A DNA stretch of 18,342 bases from an uncultured Lachnospiraceae bacterium (GCA_910578555.1 CAJTPS010000003.1:231081-249422); one strand, 5' to 3'. Shown: positions 6,442 to 14,782, counted from the stretch's first letter. The notes: a model not told the origin generated them from the sequence alone. Translations and numbers: made by a program.

Positions 6442-7680
6442 ATGTATTCATTAGACGAAGTGAAGATGATTGATCCGGAGATTGCGCAGGCGATTGAAGA
6501 CGAACAGCAGCGGCAGAATTCGCACATTGAGCTGATCGCTTCCGAGAACTGGGTGAGTAAAGCGGTTATGGCGGCTATGGGAAGCCCGCTTACGAATAAA
6601 TACGCGGAGGGCTATCCGGGTAAGCGGTATTACGGCGGCTGCGAGTGTGTGGACGTTGTGGAAGATCTGGCGAGAGACAGAGCGAAAGAACTTTTTGGCT
6701 GTGAGTATGTCAATGTGCAGCCGCATTCCGGTGCGCAGGCAAATATGGCGGTATTCTTTGCGGTTATGGAACCGGGAGATACTTTCATGGGTATGAACCT
6801 GGATCACGGCGGACACCTGTCCCACGGATCACCGGTCAATATGTCCGGCAAGTATTTTAAATGTGTGCCTTACGGCGTGAATGATGAAGGCTTCCTTGAT
6901 TATGATAACGTGCGCAGGATCGCACTGGAATGTAAACCGAAAATGATCGTGGCGGGTGCGTCCGCTTACGCGAGAACGATAGATTTTAAGAAATTCAGAG
7001 AGATTGCGGATGAGGTCGGCGCGGTACTTATGGTAGATATCGCACATATCGCAGGTCTTGTGGCGGCAGGGCTGCATCCGAGTCCGATTCCTTATGCACA
7101 TGTGACCACGACCACGACACATAAGACACTCCGCGGACCCCGCGGCGGTATGATCATGTCCAGTCAGGAAATTGCGGATAAGTACAATTTCAATAAGGCT
7201 ATTTTCCCGGGGATTCAGGGAGGTCCGCTGATGCATGTGATCGCGGCGAAGGCTGTCTGCTTTAAGGAGGCACTCGACCCGGCGTTCAAGGAATACCAGC
7301 AGAATGTCGTGAACAATGCGCAGGCACTCTGCAAGGGACTGCAGAACAGGGATGTAAAGATCGTGTCAGACGGCACGGACAATCATCTGATGTTAGTTGA
7401 TCTGACCACCTATGATCTTACCGGTAAAGCGGTGGAAAAGCTTCTTGACGAAGCGCACATTACGGCGAATAAGAATACGATTCCGAATGATCCGAAGTCA
7501 CCTTTTGTCACAAGCGGTATCCGTCTTGGCACACCGGCAGCGACATCACGCGGCCTGAATGCAGCGGATATGGATCAGGTTGCGGAAGCAATCTCTATTG
7601 TGATCAAAGAAGGAGAAGCCGGCATTGACAAGGCACGTGCCATCGTGAAGACGCTGACGGATAAATATCCGTTGATCTAA
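6442..7680 (+). CDS. glyA: Serine hydroxymethyltransferase
   Basis: The 412-residue protein is a full-length SHMT, the PLP enzyme that converts serine and tetrahydrofolate to glycine and 5,10-methylene-tetrahydrofolate in the cytoplasm. Signatures are the N-terminal IELIASENWVSKAV (residues 30-43), NKYAEGYPGKRYYGGCE, the HSGAQANMAV cofactor segment and DIAHIAGLVAAG. The Schiff-base lysine is K228 in THKTLRGPRGG. C-terminal PFVTSGIRLGTPAATSRG is also intact. The start is supported by AGGA (6431-6434), 7 nt before the ATG. The gene stands alone between the divergent lipid kinase gene and the promoter of the hybrid kinase. No clear terminator follows; a small AGCC/GGCT hairpin near 7715 lacks a T run. 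I saw no folate or glycine riboswitch in the 85-nt leader. Confidence 0.97.
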   Translation: MYSLDEVKMIDPEIAQAIEDEQQRQNSHIELIASENWVSKAVMAAMGSPLTNKYAEGYPGKRYYGGCECVDVVEDLARDRAKELFGCEYVNVQPHSGAQANMAVFFAVMEPGDTFMGMNLDHGGHLSHGSPVNMSGKYFKCVPYGVNDEGFLDYDNVRRIALECKPKMIVAGASAYARTIDFKKFREIADEVGAVLMVDIAHIAGLVAAGLHPSPIPYAHVTTTTTHKTLRGPRGGMIMSSQEIADKYNFNKAIFPGIQGGPLMHVIAAKAVCFKEALDPAFKEYQQNVVNNAQALCKGLQNRDVKIVSDGTDNHLMLVDLTTYDLTGKAVEKLLDEAHITANKNTIPNDPKSPFVTSGIRLGTPAATSRGLNAADMDQVAEAISIVIKEGEAGIDKARAIVKTLTDKYPLI

Positions 7681-7746
7681 GGGGCTGACCAGCTGCCAAA
7701 TGTGCAACAGGGAAGCCGAAGGCTGACTTGATAATATCCAGAATAT

Positions 7747-7776
7747 TGACATATATTCAGACCCTTTGTTACAATA
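7747..7776 (+). promoter_or_regulatory. Promoter of the hybrid kinase gene
   Basis: TTGACA (7747-7752) and TACAAT (7771-7776) are spaced by 18 nt. A start near 7783 would give a leader of about 195 nt that contains both large hairpins described next. Confidence 0.65.
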
Positions 7777-7801
7777 GAATCATTAGAAATACTGTTCCGT
7801 T

Positions 7802-7832
7802 CCGACACCATGTACATGCTGCATGGTGTCGG
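7802..7832 (+). promoter_or_regulatory. 11-bp perfect hairpin in the kinase leader
   Basis: CCGACACCATG (7802-7812) and CATGGTGTCGG (7822-7832) pair perfectly around a 9-nt loop. The nearest T run (7844-7848) is separated by 11 nt, so it is not a standard intrinsic terminator. It could be a glyA 3' processing or termination element or part of a leader structure. Confidence 0.55.
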
Positions 7833-7853
7833 AAGCATATACATTTTTGGCTG

Positions 7854-7941
7854 CAATTCACACCGTTACCTTCGATGGACGTTTGAGGTCGAAGGTAATC
7901 TGCCTGCATTGAAATATGCAAAGCATTACCGGTGTGAATTG
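7854..7941 (+). promoter_or_regulatory. Three-way-junction leader RNA candidate upstream of the hybrid kinase
   Basis: An outer 12-bp perfect stem (CAATTCACACCG 7854-7865 with CGGTGTGAATTG 7930-7941) encloses two further hairpins. One is a 10-bp stem, TTACCTTCGA (7866-7875) with TCGAAGGTAA (7889-7898), loop GGT-rich. The other is a 5-bp stem, TGCAT (7905-7909) with ATGCA (7916-7920). The fold ends 22 nt before the ribosome binding site AGGGGGAG (7964-7971) of the kinase. No T run follows, so it is not a terminator. It matches no riboswitch class I know. An alternative is a short palindromic mobile remnant, but I see no flanking duplication. Confidence 0.45.
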
Positions 7942-7977
7942 TAATATTATACTTGCAGACATCAGGGGGAGATCGGT

Positions 7978-10900
7978 ATGTACCATTGTCATACTTATTT
8001 ATATCTGGCAGGCTGTACGGAAAGAGCATTTGAAATTATTAAGGATACGGAACCGCTTGCGCATTTTTCACACAGTTTTGTTGAAAGCGTGGCTGTGGAT
8101 AAAGAACTGGCAGCGAAGGCGGACGTGATTTTTGCGAATCTGCACGGATGGAATGTGCAGGATGCGGTACGGTTAATCATAGAGAGTAAGCGCGGAGAAA
8201 CCGGGCTTATTCTGCTTGCGGATAAAGAGCAAATACCCCTTATAACGGACCAATTAGAGGGGGTTATGGACATCTGGGCAACTCCGATGTCGGACGAGGA
8301 GATCCGGTTCCGTTTTCTGAGATGGCAGAAGACATACAGAGACAGTAAGGACGCATGGCAGACAAAGCAGTTTCTCGATGCTGCCATCAACAGTACGCCG
8401 AATCTTGTCTGGTATAAAGATAAGCACGGCATACATGAGAAAGTAAACAATAGCTTCTGCTCCACTGTAAATAAGACTATGGATCAGGTGGAAGGCCGTG
8501 GTCACGCTTATATATGGGATGTGGAGGAAGATGACCTTGCCTGCATTGAATCGGAGCAGAAGGTCATGAGCAGCAGGAGAACATGCATCTCCGAGGAGAC
8601 GATCCAGGTCAGTGACGGGCTCAGAACTTTGATTACATATAAATCGCCTTTGTATGATATTGACGGCAGCGTGATGGGGACAGTCGGTCTGGGGATTGAT
8701 GTTACCCGTGAACGCGAATACGAACAGGAAGTCATTAAGAAGGCGCGCACGCTGGAGACAATCTTTACCAGCATAGAATGCGGCGTATTATGTCATTCTC
8801 TGGACGGTACGCGGATTATAAGTGTAAATAAGGCGGCGCTCAGGATACTTGGGTGCGACTCGAAAGAAGAACTGATGGAAGAGGGCTTTGACATGGTTGC
8901 GGCCTCTGTTTTTGAAGAGGATAAGCCGGGCGTTCAGAGCAGCATGAAGGAACTCAAGGAAGTAGGCGACAGCTGCAGCGTGGAGTATCGCGTACAGCAT
9001 AAGAACGGGGAGATCGTGCATGTTCTGGGTAATGTCAAACTGTTAGAGGAGAATGGAGAAGTATTCTATCAACGGTTCCTGCTGGATTGTACGGCGCAGA
9101 AACAGCAGGAGGAAAAGAACGCACAATATCAGATGGAACTGATTCAGGCGTTGACCATTGACTATAAGCTTGTATGTTTTGTCGATCTTGATACGGGCCG
9201 GGGGACTGTGCTGCAGAGTGATGATCCCGAAGGACAACTGTTCGGGGGGATTTTTAACGGAGACATTGTGTTCAGAGAATGCATGGAACGGTACGGGCGT
9301 GAGTTCGTTCATGCGGAAGACAGAGAAATGTTCCAGATGGCCGCTGAACAGGAGCGCATCAGAGCAGAACTGCAGGGGAAGCGCTCATATTGTGTAAGAT
9401 ATCGTGTTGTCAGAGCGCAATCGGTAGAATATTTTGAAGTAAAAGTCGTGCGTGCGGGAATCTGGGAAAGACAGTTCGGCATGGTTATCGGATTCCGAAA
9501 TGTCGATGAACAGATCCGCAGCGAGATGCAGAAGAAAGATATCCTTGAGAGTGCGCTTGCACAGGCGAATCGGGCAAATAAGGCGAAGAGTGTGTTCCTT
9601 TCGAATATGTCGCATGATATCCGTACGCCGATGAACGCGATCGTCGGCTTCACAACACTGGCGATCACGCATATTGACCGCAGTGATCAGGTGAAGGAAT
9701 ATCTGGAGAAGATCATGGCATCAGGAAATCATCTGTTGAGTCTGATCAACGACGTGCTGGATATGAGCCGTATCGAAAGCGGTAAGATTCAACTGGAAGA
9801 AAAGGTCTGCAGTCTGCCGGATATCGTGCATGGTCTGTGTAACATTCTACAGGGAGATATTCGTGCAAAACGGCTTGAACTCTATATTGATACGGTGGAT
9901 GTCTTAAATGAAGATATCTATTGCGACAAACTGCGTCTCAATCAGGTGCTTTTAAATCTGGTCAGCAACGCAGTGAAGTATACACCGGAGGGCGGGACGA
10001 TCAATGTGCGGATCACGGAACAGCCGGTAGACAGAGAGGGCTATGCCGGATATGTATTTACGGTCAAAGATACCGGAATCGGTATGAGTGAGGAATTTTT
10101 GCAGCATATTTTTGAGCCTTTTGAGAGAGAAGAAAATTCAACGATCAGCGGTATTCAGGGAACCGGGCTTGGCATGGCGATTACCAAAAATATTGTGGAC
10201 ATGATGAACGGTAATATAGAAGTGCAGAGCGAACAGGGCGTCGGCACGCAGTTTGACGTATCTTTTATCTTCCGTACACATGTCAGGGAAGAACTGAAGC
10301 AGAATATTCCGGAGTTAAAGAACTGCAGAGCGCTTGTGGTAGACAGTGATAAGGACAGTTGTGAGAGCGTGTCTCATATGCTCGGTCAGATCGGCATGCG
10401 TGCAGAGTGGGCAGTGTCGGAGGAAGAAGCAGTACTGCAGAGCCGGGAGGCGGCTATGCAGGGAGATGATTTCAGGGTCTATGTGATCGGCTGGATGCTG
10501 CCGGAGATCGATGGGATCGGTATTGCCCGCCGGATACGGGAGGAGATCGAACAGGAGGCAATCGTTATTGTCCTGACGGCATGTGACTGGGCGGATATTG
10601 AGGATGAGGCGAAGCAGGCCGGCGTTACGGCATTTTGCAGTAAGCCGCTGTTCCTGTCGGAGTTAATGGAGTGCCTTGACTATGTCCTGCATGGAGAGAA
10701 ACATGAGGTGAAGGAAGATAAAACAGGCATGCAGAATCTCAAAGAGGCGCGTATTCTTCTGGCAGAGGATGTGGAACTGAATCAGGAGATTGCAGTGGAA
10801 ATTCTGGGTGACGCCGGGTTTGTGACGGAAGTTGCCGGCAACGGTCAGGAGGCTGTGGATATGCTTCGGAGGTCTGAGCCGGGGTATTATCAGCTGATTC

Positions 10901-11124
10901 TGATGGATATTCAGATGCCGGTTATGAACGGTTATGAGGCAACGAAGGCAATCCGCAGACTTAAAAATAAAGAACTGGCGTCGATACCGATTCTTGCAAT
11001 GTCCGCCAATGCTTTTGAGGAAGATAAACAGGAAGCTTTGCGGAGCGGAATGAACGGACATATTGCGAAGCCTATAGATATTGACAGCATGTTTGAAACA
11101 TTGCGCAACGTGCTGAGCAGATAA
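7978..11124 (+). CDS. Cytosolic PAS-domain hybrid sensor histidine kinase with two receiver domains
   Basis: The 1048-residue protein has no membrane segments. Order: a ~125-residue N-terminal domain, perhaps a degenerate receiver; PAS 1 (about 131-247); PAS 2 (about 258-375); and a third PAS-like region (about 385-515). Then come HisKA with H546 (SNMSHDIRTPMNAIVGF) and HATPase with N664 (LVSNAVKYTPEGG), D698 (KDTGIGM), FEPFERE and GTGLGMAI. Receiver 1 (about 785-905) is followed by receiver 2 (about 924-1046) with phospho-acceptor D977 (LILMDIQMP) and the later KPID lysine. In receiver 1 the expected Asp is G838 (VIGWMLPEIDG), so it should not accept phosphate. It should sense an internal signal through its PAS domains. 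No HPt domain or output regulator is nearby, so its partner is encoded elsewhere. AGGGGGAG is 6 nt before the ATG. The N-terminal and PAS 1 block recalls Lachnospiraceae PAS/GGDEF proteins. Confidence 0.93.
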   Translation: MYHCHTYLYLAGCTERAFEIIKDTEPLAHFSHSFVESVAVDKELAAKADVIFANLHGWNVQDAVRLIIESKRGETGLILLADKEQIPLITDQLEGVMDIWATPMSDEEIRFRFLRWQKTYRDSKDAWQTKQFLDAAINSTPNLVWYKDKHGIHEKVNNSFCSTVNKTMDQVEGRGHAYIWDVEEDDLACIESEQKVMSSRRTCISEETIQVSDGLRTLITYKSPLYDIDGSVMGTVGLGIDVTREREYEQEVIKKARTLETIFTSIECGVLCHSLDGTRIISVNKAALRILGCDSKEELMEEGFDMVAASVFEEDKPGVQSSMKELKEVGDSCSVEYRVQHKNGEIVHVLGNVKLLEENGEVFYQRFLLDCTAQKQQEEKNAQYQMELIQALTIDYKLVCFVDLDTGRGTVLQSDDPEGQLFGGIFNGDIVFRECMERYGREFVHAEDREMFQMAAEQERIRAELQGKRSYCVRYRVVRAQSVEYFEVKVVRAGIWERQFGMVIGFRNVDEQIRSEMQKKDILESALAQANRANKAKSVFLSNMSHDIRTPMNAIVGFTTLAITHIDRSDQVKEYLEKIMASGNHLLSLINDVLDMSRIESGKIQLEEKVCSLPDIVHGLCNILQGDIRAKRLELYIDTVDVLNEDIYCDKLRLNQVLLNLVSNAVKYTPEGGTINVRITEQPVDREGYAGYVFTVKDTGIGMSEEFLQHIFEPFEREENSTISGIQGTGLGMAITKNIVDMMNGNIEVQSEQGVGTQFDVSFIFRTHVREELKQNIPELKNCRALVVDSDKDSCESVSHMLGQIGMRAEWAVSEEEAVLQSREAAMQGDDFRVYVIGWMLPEIDGIGIARRIREEIEQEAIVIVLTACDWADIEDEAKQAGVTAFCSKPLFLSELMECLDYVLHGEKHEVKEDKTGMQNLKEARILLAEDVELNQEIAVEILGDAGFVTEVAGNGQEAVDMLRRSEPGYYQLILMDIQMPVMNGYEATKAIRRLKNKELASIPILAMSANAFEEDKQEALRSGMNGHIAKPIDIDSMFETLRNVLSR

Positions 11125-11149
11125 AAGGCGTCGGCAGGACGAATCAAAG

Positions 11150-11194
11150 AGAGATATTCTTTTGCTATTGTTTACGGCGGAGAGTATCTCTTTT
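11150..11194 (+). terminator. Intrinsic terminator candidate of the hybrid kinase gene
   Basis: AGAGATATTCT (11150-11160) pairs with AGAGTATCTCT (11181-11191) with one G-T pair, around a 20-nt loop, and TTTT (11191-11194) ends it. The stem is AT-rich, so strength is uncertain. Confidence 0.45.
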
Positions 11195-11244
11195 CATCAT
11201 AGAAAAGAATTTCCTGCTATGTAAAAATCTTTTTGAAAATATTC

Positions 11245-11407
11245 GTAACAGTTTAGCCCGCGCCACTCGCAAAGGCACTTTCAGTGCTTTTCCGCTGCTT
11301 CGCAGCTAACTTTGCTCATAGAAAGGCGCTCCGCTCATAGCTAATCAGATGTACTCATTCATGCAAGCATGATTCGTCCATCTTATAAGCTATGGCTGAA
11401 CTGTTAC
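11245..11407. repeat. 163-bp element bounded by 14-bp near-perfect inverted repeats
   Basis: GTAACAGTTTAGCC (11245-11258) and GGCTGAACTGTTAC (11394-11407) are inverse complements at 13 of 14 positions. Between them is a dense set of small structures. These are AAAGGCAC/GTGCTTTT (11271-11291), GCTGC/GCAGC (11294-11306), a direct repeat GCTCATAG (11314-11321 and 11333-11340), and TCATGC/GCATGA (11359-11372). There is no open frame of note. This resembles a REP- or MITE-type non-autonomous repeat. Copy number cannot be tested within one window, and I see no clear target duplication. Confidence 0.5.
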
Positions 11408-11439
11408 AAACATTGTACAATTTATACTTGCCAGAATTG

Positions 11440-11445
11440 TATAAT
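11440..11445 (+). promoter_or_regulatory. -10 box candidate for the ACT-hom-lysC operon
   Basis: A perfect TATAAT lies 137 bp upstream of the first start codon. The best -35, TTGTAC (11413-11418), is 21 nt away, which is too long, so the promoter would need help or a different -35. A start near 11452 would include the foldable leader. Confidence 0.35.
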
Positions 11446-11471
11446 TGTGCTAATATATCTTTCGGTGAAAA

Positions 11472-11554
11472 ACAAGTGTCTTTGGTAAGAAGACGACTAA
11501 AAACACTTGTACGCATGGTGCAGACCATGTGAACAGGATATAAAATGCGTGTAC
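11472..11554 (+). promoter_or_regulatory. Foldable leader of the ACT-hom-lysC operon
   Basis: Stem 1 pairs ACAAGTGT (11472-11479) with ACACTTGT (11503-11510). Stem 2 pairs 11512-11519 with 11524-11531 (core CATGGT/ACCATG, 4-nt loop). A competing pairing, GTACGCAT (11509-11516) with ATGCGTGTAC (11545-11554, GT bulge), uses bases from both stems. Mutually exclusive helices upstream of amino-acid genes suggest regulation. It lacks the conserved sequences of T-box or lysine riboswitch leaders and has no leader peptide rich in Thr, Met or Lys codons that I could find. Confidence 0.35.
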
Positions 11555-11581
11555 CGATAGGACAGAGAGGTGTGGTGCGGT

Positions 11582-12025
11582 ATGCAGGAGACAGCGGGTT
11601 ATTTTGTTGTAAGACAGAAAGCTGTTCCGGAGGTGCTGCTGGGGGTTGTGGAAGCCAAGCGGCTGGTGGATTCGGGAAGGGCTTTATCTGTGCAGGAAGC
11701 GGTGGACAGGGTAGGCATCAGTAGAAGTTCTTTCTACAAATATAAAGATGATATTTTTCCATTTCACGATAATGCACAGGGAACTACGATCACGCTAACC
11801 TTTCAGATGGACGATGAGACGGGTCTTTTGTCAGACGTGCTCAAGATCGTGGCGGACTGCGGGGCGAACATTCTGACGATTCATCAGAGTATTCCGATCA
11901 ACGGGGTAGCATCGCTTAGTCTGAGCGTGCAGGTGCTTCCGACGACCTCAGATGTGTCGAAGATGATCGAGGCAATGGAGGACATGCAGGGTGTTCATAA
12001 TGTGAAGATCGTGGCGCGGGACTAG
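11582..12025 (+). CDS. pheB: ACT domain-containing protein, PheB/UPF0735 family
   Basis: The 147-residue protein has the same length and layout as Bacillus PheB. The N-terminus (YFVVRQKAVPEVL) is followed by a helix-turn-helix-like segment, LSVQEAVDRVGISRSSFYKY (about residues 36-55). A single ACT domain (about 68-145) contains DETGLLSDVLKIVADCGANI and the loop IHQSIPINGVASL. ACT domains bind amino acids, and the family sits next to aromatic or homoserine pathway genes, so a regulatory role is inferred; no enzyme activity is known. I chose the ATG at 11582, with GAGAGGTG (11564-11571) about 10 nt before it, over a GTG at 11570 that overlaps that site. The gene is followed 47 bp later by hom in the same direction, consistent with an operon. 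Confidence 0.85.
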   Translation: MQETAGYFVVRQKAVPEVLLGVVEAKRLVDSGRALSVQEAVDRVGISRSSFYKYKDDIFPFHDNAQGTTITLTFQMDDETGLLSDVLKIVADCGANILTIHQSIPINGVASLSLSVQVLPTTSDVSKMIEAMEDMQGVHNVKIVARD

Positions 12026-12072
12026 TGCACCGCGCGGGAAGCATCGCAAATATACAATAAGGAGATATGACA

Positions 12073-13281
12073 ATGATTCATGTAGCGGTATTAGGGTACG
12101 GCACGGTGGGCAGCGGTGTCGTGGAGGTAATCGAAACCAATAAGAAAGATATTAACAAGAGATCGGCGGCGGAGTTGAATATTAAGTATATTCTGGATCT
12201 GAGAGATTTTCCGGGAGATCCTTATGAGAGTAAAGTGGTGCATGATTACGAGGTAATATTGAATGATCCGGAAGTTACGATTATCTGTGAGACGATGGGC
12301 GGCATTAATCCGGCGTACGATTTTTCCAAGAGGGCGCTGCTTGCGGGTAAGAGCGTGTGCACGTCCAACAAGGAGCTGGTTGCGAATCATGGTCCGGAGC
12401 TGATTAAGATTGCCAGAGAGAATCGCTGTAACTATATGTTTGAAGCGAGTGTCGGCGGCGGGATTCCGATTATCCGTCCGCTGAACTATTCCCTGACGGC
12501 GGAGCGGATCGACTCCATCACGGGTATATTAAACGGAACGACGAACTATATTCTGACGAAGATGGACAAGGAGGGCGCCAATTTCGAGGATGTACTGAAA
12601 GAAGCGCAGGAGAAGGGATATGCGGAGAGGAATCCGGAAGCCGATGTGGAAGGATACGATGCCTGCCGCAAGATCGCGATTCTCTCGTCACTTATGTGCG
12701 GTAAGAACGTAAAATATGAAGAGATCTATACAGAAGGGATCACGAAGATCTCCGCGGCGGATTTCTTATACGCGAAGCAGATGAATAAATCCGTGAAGCT
12801 GCTCGGTATGAGCCGTGACAAGGAGAATGGATTCTTCGCGATGGTGGCGCCGTTTATGATTTCGAAGGATCACCCGCTCTACTGTGTAAACGATGTGTTT
12901 AACGCGGTCTATGTGCACGGGAATATGCTGGGCGATTCCATGTATTACGGACGGGGTGCTGGTAAGCTTCCAACGGCGAGCGCTGTAGTGTCCGACGTGG
13001 TGGACTGCGCAAGACATCCGGGTAAGACCGTTATGTGCTTCTGGGAAAACGAAGATGTGAAGGTAGAGAGCATTGAGAATGACAACGGAAAATTCTTTGT
13101 CAGAGTGGCGGCTGACCGTAAGGAAGCTGCGATGGAAGCATTCGGATCTCTCGCGGAGGTCAATGTGGGGATCAGTGAGGAATTCGGTTTCATGACGCAG
13201 GTTATGACCGAGAAGGAATTTAACGAAAGGATCGCCTCCATCGGCGGCTGCATTAACAGAATCAGAATTTTAAGCGTGTAA
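12073..13281 (+). CDS. hom: Homoserine dehydrogenase
   Basis: The 402-residue enzyme reduces aspartate semialdehyde to homoserine with NAD(P)H, the step toward threonine and methionine. Visible parts are the Rossmann loop GYGTVG (residues 8-13), TSNKELVANHG with K100, and the family signature GGGIPIIRPLNYSL through GILNGTTNYILTKM. The catalytic pair is D196/K200 in GYDACRKIAIL. A C-terminal ACT-like domain (about 330-402, FFVRVAADRKEAA... through GGCINRIRIL) should allow feedback control by an end product, usually threonine. AAGGAG (12059-12064) is 8 nt before the ATG at 12073, a better spacing than for the ATG at 12067, so I use 12073. It lies between the ACT protein and lysC; thrB and thrC are not in the window. 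Confidence 0.96.
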   Translation: MIHVAVLGYGTVGSGVVEVIETNKKDINKRSAAELNIKYILDLRDFPGDPYESKVVHDYEVILNDPEVTIICETMGGINPAYDFSKRALLAGKSVCTSNKELVANHGPELIKIARENRCNYMFEASVGGGIPIIRPLNYSLTAERIDSITGILNGTTNYILTKMDKEGANFEDVLKEAQEKGYAERNPEADVEGYDACRKIAILSSLMCGKNVKYEEIYTEGITKISAADFLYAKQMNKSVKLLGMSRDKENGFFAMVAPFMISKDHPLYCVNDVFNAVYVHGNMLGDSMYYGRGAGKLPTASAVVSDVVDCARHPGKTVMCFWENEDVKVESIENDNGKFFVRVAADRKEAAMEAFGSLAEVNVGISEEFGFMTQVMTEKEFNERIASIGGCINRIRILSV

Positions 13282-13323
13282 GCGGCGCAGATCAGAATAG
13301 AAGAAATCGAGGAAGAAAGTATT

Positions 13324-14643
13324 ATGAGAAAAGTAGTGAAATTTGGCGGCAGCTCTCTGGCGAGTGCCGGGCAGTTCAGGAAGGTCGGCAATATTATTCG
13401 GGCGGATAAAGAGCGTAAGTTCGTCGTTCCGTCCGCGCCGGGCAAGCGTGATGCCGATGATACAAAGGTAACGGATATGCTGTATGCATGTTATGATCTG
13501 GCGGAGCAGGGCAAGGATTTTAAGAAGAATCTTCAGGCGATCAGGGACAGATACCAGGAGATTATTGACGGACTGGAGTTGAAGCTGTCTTTAGAAGAAG
13601 AATTTAAAGTGATCGAGAAAAATTTCAAAAATAAAGCCGGTTCCGATTACGCCGCTTCGCGCGGAGAGTTTCTGAACGGTATCATCATGGCGAATTACCT
13701 TGGTTATGAGTTCCTCGATGCCGCTGAAGTGATTCTCTTTGATGAGAGCGGAGAGTTCGATGCGGAGGGAACGAACGAGAGGCTGCGGTCCAGACTGGAT
13801 AGCGCTGCGGCGGCGGTCATTCCGGGCTTTTACGGCGCATATGCCGACGGCAGGGTCAAGACATTTTCCAGAGGCGGCTCCGATATCACGGGTTCTATCG
13901 TGGCAAGGGCAGTGAAAGCGAATGTATATGAAAACTGGACGGATGTGTCGGGATTTCTGATCGCTGATCCGCGTATCATATATAAACCGGAGGGAATTGA
14001 GACGATCACTTATAAAGAACTGCGCGAGTTAGCGTATATGGGGGCGTCTGTGCTGCATGAGGACGCGATCTTCCCCGTCAGGAGAGCTGGTATTCCTATT
14101 AATATCCGTAATACCAACGCGCCGGAGGACAATGGTACCTGGATTGTGGAGAGCACCTGCCAGAAGTCGAAGTATGTCATCACGGGCATTGCCGGTAAGA
14201 AGGGCTTCTGTGCCGTGAATATTGATAAGGACATGATGAATTCCGAGATCGGATTCGGGCGGAAGGTGCTGCAGGCATTCGAAGAGAACGGTATTTCGTT
14301 TGAGCATGTGCCGTCGGGTATTGATACGATGACGGTGTTCGTGCATCAGGACGAGTTTATGCATAAGGAACAGCAGGTCGTTTCTGCCATCCACAGGCTG
14401 GCAGATCCGGATCGTATAGATATTGAAGGGGATTTTGCGCTGATCGCTGTCGTGGGACGCGGCATGAAGTCTACACGCGGTACGGCAGGCAGGATTTTCT
14501 CCGCACTGGCGCATTCCAATGTCAATGTCAAGATGATCGATCAGGGTTCCAGTGAGTTGAATATCATCATCGGTGTTTCCAACTCGGATTTTGAGACGGC
14601 GATCAAGGCGATCTATGATATTTTTGTGCGGATTCAGATCTGA
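13324..14643 (+). CDS. lysC: Aspartokinase (aspartate kinase)
   Basis: The 439-residue monofunctional enzyme phosphorylates aspartate, the first step toward lysine, threonine and methionine. KFGGSSLAS (residues 6-14) and FSRGGSDITGS (181-191) are the nucleotide and substrate sites, followed by NWTDVSGFLIADPRI. Two C-terminal ACT domains follow (about 300-370 and 385-435, the second with VVGRGMKSTRGTAGRIF and NVKMIDQGSSELNIIIGV). Length and layout resemble the class with a single catalytic chain, so it is not fused to Hom. GAGGAAG (13309-13315) supports the ATG. It is 42 bp after hom and is the last gene of the operon, ahead of a bidirectional terminator. The feedback effector (lysine or threonine) cannot be told from sequence. 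Confidence 0.95.
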   Translation: MRKVVKFGGSSLASAGQFRKVGNIIRADKERKFVVPSAPGKRDADDTKVTDMLYACYDLAEQGKDFKKNLQAIRDRYQEIIDGLELKLSLEEEFKVIEKNFKNKAGSDYAASRGEFLNGIIMANYLGYEFLDAAEVILFDESGEFDAEGTNERLRSRLDSAAAAVIPGFYGAYADGRVKTFSRGGSDITGSIVARAVKANVYENWTDVSGFLIADPRIIYKPEGIETITYKELRELAYMGASVLHEDAIFPVRRAGIPINIRNTNAPEDNGTWIVESTCQKSKYVITGIAGKKGFCAVNIDKDMMNSEIGFGRKVLQAFEENGISFEHVPSGIDTMTVFVHQDEFMHKEQQVVSAIHRLADPDRIDIEGDFALIAVVGRGMKSTRGTAGRIFSALAHSNVNVKMIDQGSSELNIIIGVSNSDFETAIKAIYDIFVRIQI

Positions 14644-14782
14644 CAGATGGAAAGAGGGCCTGGAAAGGCTTGCTTCTTGATTTAAAAGTAGTGACTCGAA
14701 TCGGACGGAGCAGGTATATGCTTTGCTGGCAGTGCCTCTGCAATCGGAGGTAAACTGCTCTGTTATAGGGAAGAAAAATATC

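Noticed and set aside
7854..7941. Insertion-sequence ends or MITE in front of the hybrid kinase
   Set aside because: The arms are perfect, but no flanking duplication is visible and copy number is unknown; I kept it as a leader structure and noted the alternative.
11452..11581. T-box or lysine riboswitch in front of the ACT-hom-lysC operon
   Set aside because: The conserved T-box sequence and the lysine-box core are absent; only generic helices are seen.
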